Shown here in pieces: positions 36,690 through 45,412 of a DNA stretch of 64,000 bases. Each line of letters begins with the position of its first letter. The stretch's first letter is position 1. The stretch is taken from NCBI RefSeq assembly GCF_024347335.1, contig NZ_AP025463.1, forward strand, positions 1,364,001-1,428,000. Reading direction: 5' to 3'. The DNA comes from Vibrio celticus. GTDB lineage: Bacteria; Pseudomonadota; Gammaproteobacteria; Enterobacterales; Vibrionaceae. Under the pieces are notes generated by a model. The model was not told the origin of the DNA and did no database searches. It saw only the letters and a list, made by a program, of their open reading frames with translations. Made by a program: the position numbers and the translations under genes.

Positions 36690-37406
36690 CTAGAGCCAGA
36701 AACTCTTCAAAGGCATCTCTGCGTCAAAGTGATGAGCAATCTGCGCCTGGAGAAGCTCTGCGGTCGCTATGGCATCGGTTAGCGCATGGTGCGGCGTGTA
36801 GTCGGGCAGGTGGTATCGACGACGACTCTGCCCCAGCCTCACTGAAGCTGGCTTCTTACCTTTCAACTTATTCCACAAGCCGCCAGCCAGTTTATTTTGG
36901 ATCCGAGATTCAATCTCGAGCGTGTCGAGGACTGGGAACTCAATACCTTCACCGAGTCGTACTTTCAATGCATTGTCCAAAAAGTCACGTTCGATACGAC
37001 GATAGTGAACCACAGGTATATGTCCCGCCATTGATTCTAAGATCTCGCCCAACACTTCGCTAAGGTCTGGCGCATCAATGATGTCATTGTGAGTGATGCC
37101 ATGAATCACGACAGATTCTTCTTCAAGCTTCTGTTTTGGTCTTAGAGTCCAGTGTTTGGCCTGTCGTAAGTAGATGCGATTGAGTGTAAATGGCACTAAA
37201 CCAATGGTAATGATGCCGTCTTTGTTTGGGTTTAACCCCGTGGTTTCAAAGTCGACAGCCAAGAACATCACTTCTGAAAGTGGCGTATCAGGCGCAGGAA
37301 GAGGCTGGCTATAAAAGTGCTTTAAGCGTTCGTCTCTCGCTCGTTCTAGCTTCTGAGCAAACTTAAATGGCCAATCGACCGCAGGTGATCTGAATAGTTT
37401 GTTCAT
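36690..37406 (-). CDS. DEDD-family 3'-5' exonuclease (DnaQ-like)
   Basis: This 238-residue protein has an exonuclease domain with Exo I VDFETTG, a middle block around HIPVVHYRRIERDFLD and Exo III HHALTDAIATAEL, so the metal-binding acidic residues are present. It is a stand-alone proofreading-type exonuclease like DnaQ epsilon, but not the main epsilon subunit. It starts five bases after the stop of the DUF294/CBS protein gene, so both are in one operon. The same pair occurs in other Vibrio, as far as I recall. The role of the pair is unknown. Confidence 0.87.
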   Translation of the reverse strand: MNKLFRSPAVDWPFKFAQKLERARDERLKHFYSQPLPAPDTPLSEVMFLAVDFETTGLNPNKDGIITIGLVPFTLNRIYLRQAKHWTLRPKQKLEEESVVIHGITHNDIIDAPDLSEVLGEILESMAGHIPVVHYRRIERDFLDNALKVRLGEGIEFPVLDTLEIESRIQNKLAGGLWNKLKGKKPASVRLGQSRRRYHLPDYTPHHALTDAIATAELLQAQIAHHFDAEMPLKSFWL

Positions 37407-37411
37407 AGGCC

Positions 37412-39301
37412 CTACTTAAATTTGTTGCTGGCTTGATAACGGAACTTAAGGAAGTTTTGTGCATTACTTAATATTTGGAATGCATCCTTTAGGTTACGTC
37501 GTTCGAAGTCAGACAGGTTCTCTGGCTCGATGTTGTTATCAGGCTCGATGTTGTTGTCGACATCGTGTGCTTGGTGGCGAATACGAACCAGAGAGATAAA
37601 CTCCATCGCATCTTTCAAATCTTGAGCTCGGCCTTTTGGCAGAATACCAGCATCAATAATGTCATCTAAGCGTTCGAACGAGTTCTTAGAGCGAGAGGCT
37701 ACCGCCAGTGAGTGAACACGAATCAAATCAGCCAGTGGCGCAGTACCACGACGCTTAAGGTTGATAGAGTTGTTGTGACGGCCATCTTTTTCCATCACGA
37801 AATCTTTGAAGAAGCCAAGCGGCGGTGTACGGTTGAGTGCGTTACGTGCAAGACACGCTAAGAAGCGGTTATTCTTACGTGCGCGTCGAACAATAAAGCT
37901 GTTCAATTGCTCAGCCCATTTCAGACGACCATAAACGCCATCTAAGTCGAAGAAGATAGAAGCATTCAATAGGGCTTTCGGGTTTGGATCATCAATCCAA
38001 TCGGCAAAGCACTCTTCCCATTGTCGACGAGTCATACGCCACGTTGGGTTGGTCGCCATGATGTCGCCAGTACAGTAAACATAACCACATTGGTCTAAGC
38101 CGTCACAAATGAATTTTGAAAGTTCTTCAAAGTACTTACCGTGTTTTGCTTCGTCGTATGTGTCATCGAGGATGATGGCGTTATCTTGGTCGGTAACCAG
38201 TAGTTGCTCATCACGTCCCATCGAACCTAACGCAAGGAAACAGTATGGGATTGGTGATTTACCTAACTTCTCTTCACCCAACTCGATAATACGCTGTTTA
38301 AAACTACGGCCAATTACCGACATTGCAGTACCCACCATGTGGGCATTGGCATCTTCGTTAACTAAGCGCACAAAGCTATCTTTCACTTGCTCGGAAAGCA
38401 CCTTCAGGTCTTCGATACTTTGTTGCTGGAAGATACTACTTACCAATAACAGCGAGTTTTGAGACTCATAACGAACAATATCGGTCGCTTCGATAATACC
38501 AATCGGCTTCTTATCTTTAAGCACTGGTAAGTGGTGCACGTTATAGCGAAGCATGGTCATCATAGCTTCGTATACGTAAGCATTATGGTCGAGTGAGATA
38601 ACCTCAGGCGTCATAACGCTGGATACTTCATCCGATGGATCAAGACCTTCGGCGAGAACACGCGTACACAAATCTCGGTCGGTGATGATGCCAATCACGG
38701 GTGTTGAGTCATCTTCATCATCTTCAACGATATCTGGGTCGATGATCAGCAAAGACGAAACATTATCTTGTGCCATCATGGTCGCAGCTTGCTGAATCGT
38801 GCGCGTTTTTTCGATCATTGGCGCTTCGCTGGTCAGTAGCGTTTTAACCTTGGATGTTGTTAGGTCGTTAGCGTCGTTGCTGTCTGAGTTGGCTTGGCGT
38901 AGTCGCGCGTTATCTTCTACTTCTACGAAATCGGCAAAGGAGTCATAGTTGTCGTAGAGCTCTTGGAAGATAGGCTCAGGAATACAGTAGAGCAGGGTGT
39001 CTTCGGTCGCTTTAACAGGGAAACGCACCTTGTTGTTGGTCAGTAGGCCCATTTGACCGAACAAGTGGCCTTCATCAAGGCGGTTATAGAGTTCGCCTTT
39101 ACGACGGTAGACTTCGACTTCGCCACTTCGAACGATGTATAAGTCATGAATTTGATCACCAAAGTGAATGATAGGGGTATCTTGGCGGTAATAAGAAATT
39201 TCCACGCTACTGGTCACTTTCGCCAACATCTCCTCAGGGAGTTCTGTGAAAGGGGGGTATTGTGCCAGAAAGTTTTGAATCTCTAATAACTCAGCATCCA
39301 T
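37412..39301 (-). CDS. cNMP-binding/CBS/DUF294 nucleotidyltransferase-like protein
   Basis: This 629-residue cytoplasmic protein has a cyclic-nucleotide-binding domain at about 10-130 (IHDLYIVRSGEVEVYRRKGE), a CBS pair at about 155-285 (VIGIITDRDLCTRVL, VHHLPVLKDKKPIGI), then a DUF294 nucleotidyltransferase-like domain with GSMGRDEQLLVTDQDNA and a C-terminal helical domain. The layout is that of GlnD-like putative regulators. It may transfer a nucleotide to a partner in response to cNMP and adenylates, but the target is unknown. I chose the start at MDAELLEIQ; an ATG three codons earlier is possible. Confidence 0.88.
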   Translation of the reverse strand: MDAELLEIQNFLAQYPPFTELPEEMLAKVTSSVEISYYRQDTPIIHFGDQIHDLYIVRSGEVEVYRRKGELYNRLDEGHLFGQMGLLTNNKVRFPVKATEDTLLYCIPEPIFQELYDNYDSFADFVEVEDNARLRQANSDSNDANDLTTSKVKTLLTSEAPMIEKTRTIQQAATMMAQDNVSSLLIIDPDIVEDDEDDSTPVIGIITDRDLCTRVLAEGLDPSDEVSSVMTPEVISLDHNAYVYEAMMTMLRYNVHHLPVLKDKKPIGIIEATDIVRYESQNSLLLVSSIFQQQSIEDLKVLSEQVKDSFVRLVNEDANAHMVGTAMSVIGRSFKQRIIELGEEKLGKSPIPYCFLALGSMGRDEQLLVTDQDNAIILDDTYDEAKHGKYFEELSKFICDGLDQCGYVYCTGDIMATNPTWRMTRRQWEECFADWIDDPNPKALLNASIFFDLDGVYGRLKWAEQLNSFIVRRARKNNRFLACLARNALNRTPPLGFFKDFVMEKDGRHNNSINLKRRGTAPLADLIRVHSLAVASRSKNSFERLDDIIDAGILPKGRAQDLKDAMEFISLVRIRHQAHDVDNNIEPDNNIEPENLSDFERRNLKDAFQILSNAQNFLKFRYQASNKFK

Positions 39302-39451
39302 AATGATCATCCATTGGTTTGTATGATTTCATGGTACAACATTTGATAATATTTTGCCGTCACAAATCAATCTGTGAGCTAAAACCTTTTTAAAGTCTTA
39401 TGGATAGACTAACCTTTCAATTAATGGAGTGACAGTTTAAGGATGATAGGA

Positions 39452-40093
39452 ATGTCGAAGTGGAAGCTTAGTTTTGTATCTGCGGTTTTTATGTTTTCTC
39501 CAAGTTTGTGGGCGGACACTAACGCGGTGGATATTTTGGATTACGACCATATTTATGCCACGGCGCATTCGGGCAGTTTAAATGAAGATGCAGGCAGTAA
39601 TAACAATGCCTCGTCGTATGGATTAGGCGTCAGTTACGCGATGACGGATGATTGGTTGTTGCTGGGAGACTACAGCGCACGCTTTATTCACCCTGATGAC
39701 ACCACAACTCGAATTGATACGCTGATGCCAGGTGTTGGTTACCGTTACAGCATTAAGAAAGATTTAGATATAGTGGCTTACTACCTGCTTGGTATCACGA
39801 AAGGTAAGGTTGAAGATAATGACACCAACCGAACTGAATCTTCAGACACTGAGTTCATCCAAGGGGTAAAAGCTGAGCTTAACTATGGCTTTGCGAAACG
39901 TTGGATAGCTAACGGGAGTGTGCAAGTGAATCGAAGTGACCTGTTTGATGAAGAGATCTATCACTTAGGTTTACGTTATCTAGTGACCAACAAGTTTGCG
40001 ATTGGTGGGTCATACCAACATCGAGATGGTGAAGGTAAGATTCGTAGTGAGCGTACTAACGAGCTAGGTGTGGAATTTTTCCTAGAGTATTAG
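39452..40093 (+). CDS. Outer-membrane beta-barrel protein, hypothetical
   Basis: This is a protein of about 213 residues with a signal peptide (MSKWKLSFVSAVFMFSPSLWA). The mature part has alternating aromatic strands (SSYGLGVSYAMTDDWLLLG, VGYRYSIKKDLDIVAYYLLG) and ends in GVEFFLEY, an aromatic end typical of BAM-inserted barrels. About eight strands are likely. The function is not known. ATG 39443 is an alternative start. A convergent terminator after it was split by an insertion sequence. Confidence 0.78.
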   Translation: MSKWKLSFVSAVFMFSPSLWADTNAVDILDYDHIYATAHSGSLNEDAGSNNNASSYGLGVSYAMTDDWLLLGDYSARFIHPDDTTTRIDTLMPGVGYRYSIKKDLDIVAYYLLGITKGKVEDNDTNRTESSDTEFIQGVKAELNYGFAKRWIANGSVQVNRSDLFDEEIYHLGLRYLVTNKFAIGGSYQHRDGEGKIRSERTNELGVEFFLEY

Positions 40094-40150
40094 CCAGTAA
40101 CGGAAAGGCTACGTGCCCTAATAGATCTTATATATAAAGAGACAGACACA

Positions 40151-40161
40151 AAAAAGCCAGC
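40151..40161. terminator. Left arm of a terminator split by the IS
   Basis: AAAAAGCCAGC here and GCTGGCTTTT at 41597-41606 are the two arms of one hairpin, loop TTAATT. It lies between the convergent barrel gene and aspC. The IS3 element sits in its loop, so the terminator is broken. Confidence 0.75.
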
Positions 40162-40211
40162 TTAATGAACTGACCCCCAATAGTTGGACACCAATTATTG
40201 GGGGTCTTTTT

Positions 40212-40721
40212 ATGTCCAAATATAGCCGAGAGCTAAAATGTATCATTGCTAAGCAATACTTAGATGGCACGTCATCTCTCTACTTAGCAAAACAATATTC
40301 AATTTCTTCAAGGCAGATACGGTATTGGGCTCAAGTCTTTGCCATCCATGGTACTGATTCATTTTTACCAACTAAGCATGCCGCGACTGCTCAAACAAAA
40401 CGAAAAGCATTGAATTTAATGTGGACGAATGAATGGTCTCTCACGCACACTAGCGCAGTATTAAACCTCTCATCCCCTGGGACACTGTCTGCCTGGCTCA
40501 AACGATTTAATGAGCTCGGTATCAAGGGGCTCAAAATGCGCCAGAAAGGAAGACCCTCAATGAAACAGCAACCTCAACGAACCACTAAGCCTGATAATGA
40601 AATGACACTTGAGGAGCTAAAAGAGGAGTTAGTCTACTTACGAACCGAGAATGCTGTTTTAAAAAAGTTGGAAGAGTTGGAGCAGGAAAAAAACCGTCGA
40701 ACAAAGAAAAAGCGGTCATAG
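40212..40721 (+). CDS. IS150-type transposase OrfA
   Basis: This 169-residue protein has two helix-turn-helix units (SSLYLAKQYSISSRQIRYW and a second near 75-95, LSSPGTLSAWLKRFNE) and a C-terminal leucine zipper-like coiled coil (LEELKEELVYLRTENAVLKKL). It binds the inverted repeats. The coiled-coil end contains the A AAA AAG heptamer at 40661-40667, where -1 frameshifting would fuse it to OrfB. Confidence 0.93.
   Translation: MSKYSRELKCIIAKQYLDGTSSLYLAKQYSISSRQIRYWAQVFAIHGTDSFLPTKHAATAQTKRKALNLMWTNEWSLTHTSAVLNLSSPGTLSAWLKRFNELGIKGLKMRQKGRPSMKQQPQRTTKPDNEMTLEELKEELVYLRTENAVLKKLEELEQEKNRRTKKKRS
40661..40667 (+). other. Programmed -1 frameshift site of the IS
   Basis: A AAA AAG is set in the OrfA frame (codons TTA AAA AAG). 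The OrfB frame is -1 relative to OrfA and is open from this point through the OrfB TTG at 40748, so slippage here would give the OrfAB transposase. Confidence 0.8.
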
Positions 40722-40747
40722 CTCTAACTCTTAAAGGCAAGTACCTG

Positions 40748-41560
40748 TTGAAGCACTTACTGCAGACTCTACAGCTGGCAAAAAGTGTCTTTTATTATCA
40801 GGCTCAAACGAGCAAGCGCCCAAATAGCTACGAACGTGAGCTGCGGTTGATAAAGTCAATTTATCATGAACATAAGGGCCGATACGGTTATCGTCGTATT
40901 CATTTAGAACTAAAAAATCAGGGGGTCTCGCTTAATCACAAAACGGTTCAAAGGCTTATGGCTCAGCTCAACCTTAAATCGACGGTCAGGATTAAAAAGT
41001 ATCGTTCATACCGAGGAGAGTCAGGAAAAGCTGCTCCCAACGTGCTTGAAAGAGATTTTAGTGCGACTCAACCCGATGAAAAGTGGGTAACTGATGTCAC
41101 GGAGTTCAAAGTCAAAGAGCAGAAAGTATACTTGTCTCCAGTTGTCGACTTGTTTACTCAGGAAGTGGTAGCTTATAGAGTGGCCAAAAATGCCTGCTTG
41201 CCGCTTGTCACGGATATGTTGACGGAGGCTATATCAACGCTGAAACCCAACTCAAAGCCAATTATACACAGCGATCAAGGTTGGCAATATCGCCATCGAC
41301 AGTATCAGAAAAAGGTAGCGGAGAGTGGGTTAACGCAAAGCATGTCGAGAAAAGGTAACTGCTTGGATAATGCTGTTGCTGAAAACTTTTTTGCTTTACT
41401 CAAAACCGAGATGTATCACAACCAAAGCTTTGAAGATGCAGATGCTCTGATAGAGCAAATTAAAGAATACATCGAGTACTACAATACCAAACGTATAAAA
41501 GTGAAACTAAAAGGCCTGACTCCGATAGAATATCGAACTCAGGCCTTGAAAGCCGCTTAA
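40748..41560 (+). CDS. IS150-type transposase OrfB (DDE integrase core)
   Basis: This 270-residue region is the catalytic part. An HTH_21-like helical domain (HKGRYGYRRIHLELKNQG) is followed by an rve domain with first Asp in KWVTDVTEF, second Asp in IIHSDQGWQY and Glu in DNAVAENFFALLK. It starts at a TTG with little Shine-Dalgarno and is most likely made as an OrfAB fusion by -1 frameshift at 40661-40667. Confidence 0.93.
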   Translation: MKHLLQTLQLAKSVFYYQAQTSKRPNSYERELRLIKSIYHEHKGRYGYRRIHLELKNQGVSLNHKTVQRLMAQLNLKSTVRIKKYRSYRGESGKAAPNVLERDFSATQPDEKWVTDVTEFKVKEQKVYLSPVVDLFTQEVVAYRVAKNACLPLVTDMLTEAISTLKPNSKPIIHSDQGWQYRHRQYQKKVAESGLTQSMSRKGNCLDNAVAENFFALLKTEMYHNQSFEDADALIEQIKEYIEYYNTKRIKVKLKGLTPIEYRTQALKAA

Positions 41561-41596
41561 CAGAAATGTCCAACTTTATGGGGTCACTTCATAATT

Positions 41597-41606
41597 GCTG
41601 GCTTTT
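41597..41606. terminator. Right arm of the split terminator
   Basis: GCTGGCTTTT is the second arm of the hairpin whose left arm is at 40151-40161. The aspC stop is about 40 bases further right on the minus strand. Confidence 0.75.
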
Positions 41607-41646
41607 ACACATCTATTGGTCTGCAAGTGCAGGTTTCGCTTTTCGA

Positions 41647-42837
41647 TTAAAGAACCGCAGCGATACCTTTACATAGAGGACCCATGTTTGACTTAGTCAT
41701 ACCAGCAACACTGATACGGCCAGAACCAACAATGTAGATTGCGAATTCGTCTTTTAGGCGAGTTACTTGCTCTTTGCTTAGACCTGAGAAAGAGAACATG
41801 CCGTTTTGACGTTCGATGAATGTGAAGTCTGCATCAACACCTTCAGATTTCAGTGTCGTTACAAATAGCTCACGCATCTCTTGGATACGGTCGCGCATTT
41901 CTGCTACTTCTGCTTCCCATTCAGCACGTAGATCAGCATCACCAAGGATGTGAGTAACGACAGCACTGCCGTGCGCTGGTGGGTTAGAGTAGATAGAGCG
42001 GATAATGCTCTTAACTTGAGAGAACGCAGTTGTTGCTACGTCTGCAGATTCTGCAACCAGAGTGAATGCGCCAACACGCTCGTTGTACAAGCCGAAGTTC
42101 TTAGAGAACGAGCTAGCAACAAGGATCTCTTTGTTGTATTGAGCAAAAATACGTAGGCCAGCAGCATCTTCTTCAACGCCTTTTGCAAAACCTTGGTAAG
42201 CAAAATCGAATAGAGGCAGCAGTTTCTTCTCAGCAACCAATTTAGCCAGTACTTCCCACTCTTCAGTTGTTGGGTCGATACCTGTTGGGTTGTGACAGCA
42301 ACCGTGAAGAAGAACGATATCGCCTTCAGAAGCTTTCTCTAGGTCAGCAACCATGCCAGCGAAGTCTTTGTCTTTAGTTTCAGCGTTGTAGTAGCTGTAT
42401 TGAGCAGTTTCGATACCCGCAGCTGCGAAAACGCCGTTGTGGTTAGCCCAAGTTGGGTTACTGATCCAGATTTTCACTTCGCCCAATTGGCGCTTGATGA
42501 ATTCACCCGCTACGCGAAGTGCACCTGTACCACCTGGAGCTTGTGCTGTTTTAGCGCGTTGAGATGCAACGATCTCTGCGTCTGAACCGAAAAGAAGTTT
42601 CTGAACCGCTAGACCGTATTCAGCTGTACCTTCAATCGTTAGGTAAGATTTGGTTTTTTCGTTTTCAAGAAGTGCAGCTTCTGCTTTCTTTACTGTTTTA
42701 AGTACTGGTGTTTGACCATCTTCATTTTTGTAGATGCCAACGCCAAGGTTGATTTTCTCTGCACGAGAGTCTTTTTTAAACTCTTCAGTAAGGCCGAGGA
42801 TAGGATCGGCGGGAGCAGCTAACACTTTTTCAAACAT
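41647..42837 (-). CDS. aspC: Aspartate aminotransferase
   Basis: This 396-residue PLP aminotransferase of class I has the Schiff-base Lys in ASSFSKNFGLYNERVG, the HGCCHNPTGIDP block and FDFAYQGFA. The start at MFEKVLAAPADPILGL gives the AspC length; the frame is open six codons further. It interconverts aspartate and oxaloacetate, and 2-oxoglutarate and glutamate. Identity with E. coli AspC is high over the whole length; TyrB is the other candidate. Confidence 0.92.
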   Translation of the reverse strand: MFEKVLAAPADPILGLTEEFKKDSRAEKINLGVGIYKNEDGQTPVLKTVKKAEAALLENEKTKSYLTIEGTAEYGLAVQKLLFGSDAEIVASQRAKTAQAPGGTGALRVAGEFIKRQLGEVKIWISNPTWANHNGVFAAAGIETAQYSYYNAETKDKDFAGMVADLEKASEGDIVLLHGCCHNPTGIDPTTEEWEVLAKLVAEKKLLPLFDFAYQGFAKGVEEDAAGLRIFAQYNKEILVASSFSKNFGLYNERVGAFTLVAESADVATTAFSQVKSIIRSIYSNPPAHGSAVVTHILGDADLRAEWEAEVAEMRDRIQEMRELFVTTLKSEGVDADFTFIERQNGMFSFSGLSKEQVTRLKDEFAIYIVGSGRISVAGMTKSNMGPLCKGIAAVL

Positions 42838-42979
42838 AATCTTCATCCATGTCAATTGAGAGGGGATAGTATCTATGGGTAGTTATACCTGTATGGAATT
42901 TTTAAGACAATACGAAGTGAACAGAAAGACCAAAAAAAATCCATTTCAATCAGATTTATTGACTAAAGAGGGTATTTGA

Positions 42980-43013
42980 TAACAAAACACCCTACGGATT
43001 AACCTATAGGGTG
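42980..43013 (-). terminator. Terminator of the HD-GYP gene
   Basis: CACCCTA and TAGGGTG form a 7-bp stem with a 12-base loop. On the minus strand TTTTGTT follows. Confidence 0.6.
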
Positions 43014-43039
43014 CAAGAAGTTAGTGGATTTTGAATAGA

Positions 43040-44542
43040 TTACGCTGGTTGAGCAATAAAGCTTTCGCGCTCGAGTTCACTCGCTACATTTTTGCCATCT
43101 TTGTAGGTCGCGGCAATTGAAACAAACGCTTGTTCAACCGCTAGAAAAGCTTGGACAACTTGCGGATCAAAATGCGTCCCATTGCCCTCTAAGATGATCT
43201 GTTTAGCTTGTTCATGAGTAAAGGCTGGCTTGTAGACTCGCTTCGAGATGAGCGCATCATAAACATCAGCTAATGCCATTAAACGGCCAGATAACGGGAT
43301 ATCTTCACCAGACAACTGATTAGGATAACCACTGCCATTCCATTTCTCGTGGTGAGTCAGAGATATCTCCTTTGCTACTCTTAAGAAAGAGCTACTTCCC
43401 AACTGCTTTTCTGCGATAGATAACGCTTCAGCACCAATCGCGGGGTGACCTTTCATTATCTCAAACTCTTCGTCCGTCAATTTACCAGGTTTCAATAATA
43501 CGCTATCAGGCACACCGACTTTGCCCACGTCGTGCAAAGGCGCAGATTTGTAGAGCAACTCGATGTAGTTTGGTGTTAACAAGCTTGAGTGGGTTTCTGA
43601 TTTGCTGAGTTCTTGTGCGAGTACCTTTACATATTCTTGAGTTCTTAGGATATGAGCGCCCGTTTCATTGTCTCGAGATTCAGCCAATGCCGATAAGCTC
43701 ACAATGGCGACGTCACGTGTGGTTTTGACTTCGTTTTGCGCGGTTTCTAGGCTATCAAGCATGGTATTAGTCATAGAAGCCATAGAGCCAAGCTCGTTGT
43801 AGCCGAAAATAGGTAAGCGAACGCCTTGCTCGCCATTGGTGACTTTGTTTAATGCGTGCTCTTGGCTTAGGAGAATACGCTTAATTAGCTTGCTCCAAAG
43901 CGTCATGATGGTTATCGCGTAGCCACCCAGCACCACAGCCAAATAAATAAACTCTTTGATCACGCTGATCTTGCCGGTGCCATCTAATAAGCGGTCAGGG
44001 TTATGTTCTAGCCAGAAGATGTCTTTGACGGCAATCATCGTCAACATAGTCGTCAGTGTTACCAGAAGCACGATAACCAAGCCTATCATCTGCTTGACCA
44101 GTGAACTTCTTTCACCAACCAGTTGGAAATCAAATTGACCAGTCGTCTCCATTTTATCCATTTGGCTGAGCTTGGCGTTCAATTGAAGAATGGTTCCGGT
44201 AAAGAAGCCGAATAGACTCATTCCAAACAGCACCTTCAAATTGCTATCTATGGTGAATTCATAGCTTAAGTTGTAGTAGAGCGCGAAAGGCACACTTGCA
44301 ACAAAAAATAGCAGGGTATCGAGTTGCGCGAATCGGCCTTGCTTGACCAAGGTATGTTGAGCTAATAGGTAACGACGCGCGAGCCATAATAAGACAAACA
44401 CAATACTGACTTGTGTGAAAATCTCTAACGCCGTTAAGCTCTCGAGCATAGGACACACCCGACTGCCATAGGTGCCAAACAGCACGCCAGCAATGACGTA
44501 TAACTTAGTCGTTAGCGATTGATTATAGTTTGAAGTATCCAT
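43040..44542 (-). CDS. HD-GYP cyclic di-GMP phosphodiesterase
   Basis: This 500-residue membrane protein has about five N-terminal helices up to residue 215, a HAMP-like segment at about 220-270 and an HD-GYP domain at about 285-475. Catalytic motifs are intact: HD in LHDVGKVG (337-338), HPAIGAE, and HHEKWNGSGYP at 397-407. It should hydrolyse c-di-GMP to pGpG and GMP. It corresponds to VC1295 in V. cholerae by position, as far as I recall. It works opposite to the diguanylate cyclase at 34.6 kb, but the two loci are not linked by an operon. Confidence 0.92.
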   Translation of the reverse strand: MDTSNYNQSLTTKLYVIAGVLFGTYGSRVCPMLESLTALEIFTQVSIVFVLLWLARRYLLAQHTLVKQGRFAQLDTLLFFVASVPFALYYNLSYEFTIDSNLKVLFGMSLFGFFTGTILQLNAKLSQMDKMETTGQFDFQLVGERSSLVKQMIGLVIVLLVTLTTMLTMIAVKDIFWLEHNPDRLLDGTGKISVIKEFIYLAVVLGGYAITIMTLWSKLIKRILLSQEHALNKVTNGEQGVRLPIFGYNELGSMASMTNTMLDSLETAQNEVKTTRDVAIVSLSALAESRDNETGAHILRTQEYVKVLAQELSKSETHSSLLTPNYIELLYKSAPLHDVGKVGVPDSVLLKPGKLTDEEFEIMKGHPAIGAEALSIAEKQLGSSSFLRVAKEISLTHHEKWNGSGYPNQLSGEDIPLSGRLMALADVYDALISKRVYKPAFTHEQAKQIILEGNGTHFDPQVVQAFLAVEQAFVSIAATYKDGKNVASELERESFIAQPA

Positions 44543-44894
44543 CGATAAGCCTTGGTTCAGTTCTTTTTAGGTTCACGTAATTCACACCGGTTTCTCAGGT
44601 TTTTGCCCGATTTAAGAAACTCTTTTTGTTTTACGTAAGTCTGATATTGATTCACGAGCTTGGAATTAAGAGTTAAATGTATAGCTAATGTGAATAAGAC
44701 CGAGAATTCTATCGATAGCTTTCGTTGATTGATACAAGAAAGTGGATTGCGTGAGTGATTTGTAAACTGGATGGAGGTTATTGCAGCGTTACTATGAAGA
44801 TACATGAATAGCCTCAATGAGGTTCGAGGCTATTCAGTCGATATATTTGAGCAAAGTCGCGAGTAATTGGGGTCGCTACTTACTTTAAATCAAA
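44543..44894. other. 352-bp intergenic region
   Basis: This holds the HD-GYP promoter on its left and the 3' end of a small minus-strand gene on its right. A perfect 11-bp inverted repeat is at 44805-44836. I see no credible gene here. Confidence 0.4.
44805..44836. terminator. Perfect inverted repeat downstream of the 99-residue gene
   Basis: TGAATAGCCTC and GAGGCTATTCA pair over 11 bp with a 10-base loop. T runs are absent, so termination is uncertain. Confidence 0.4.
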
Positions 44895-45194
44895 TTACTT
44901 TTTCAGATTGATTTCAGCTTCAATAGAGCTGGTTTCAATCTCAGGGTGAGACGCTAGTTTGTCTGCAGCCCATTGGTTGATGTGTTTCAGAATAGCAGAC
45001 ACCGCGTGTTTTTCCGTTGGTGCTTGGTCTTGTTCGACATCGATCTTTTGCTTTGGATGTGAGCCTGTCGCATCTTCAGCAATATGGAGCCAATCTGGGT
45101 GCCAGTAATATGGCTGACCGCTCGGTGTTGTCCAACTGTGAACACCGTTTGACTCTCCTTTATAACTTAATTGGTCTGCTTCTATTTTTTTCAT
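44895..45194 (-). CDS. Small conserved-looking protein, hypothetical
   Basis: This 99-residue protein is polar, with aromatic patches (HSWTTPSGQPYYWHPDWLHI) and a helical C terminus. There is no signal peptide or known domain. A GAGATAAC site precedes the ATG, which supports a real gene. It is divergent from a MocR-type regulator, which might control it. Confidence 0.6.
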   Translation of the reverse strand: MKKIEADQLSYKGESNGVHSWTTPSGQPYYWHPDWLHIAEDATGSHPKQKIDVEQDQAPTEKHAVSAILKHINQWAADKLASHPEIETSSIEAEINLKK

Positions 45195-45412
45195 TGTTAT
45201 CTCGCATGTTTTTGGGTTACATCAAATTATTGAGGTAGAAAGCCAACTTAGCTCCTACCTTGGGTACAAACTTAGCAAAGCTTACAAAGTTATCTGTGAA
45301 CCAATTCACACTATTGTGGAAATTAGGTGCGATCATATGGATAGCAGCAATAGTTGTTGGCGTAAGTGATAAAATCACCGGCTCACAGAATTTCTCTAGG
45401 TAGTACAATTAG

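Larger units (their letters stand above)
40166..41591 (+). mobile_element. Complete IS3-family insertion sequence, IS150 type
   Basis: The 1426-bp element has terminal inverted repeats: left TGAACTGACCCCCAATAG.. and right (reverse complement) TGAAGTGACCCCATAAAG.., both continuing TTGGACA. A 3-bp target duplication TAA is at 40163-40165 and 41592-41594. Two overlapping-frame genes encode the transposase, with an A6G slippery site between them. All DDE residues are present, so it looks active. It inserted into the loop of a bidirectional terminator. Confidence 0.93.

Noticed and set aside
44557..44817. Possible 86-codon minus-strand gene
   Set aside because: The predicted protein is low in structure, has no ribosome site and covers the HD-GYP promoter region.
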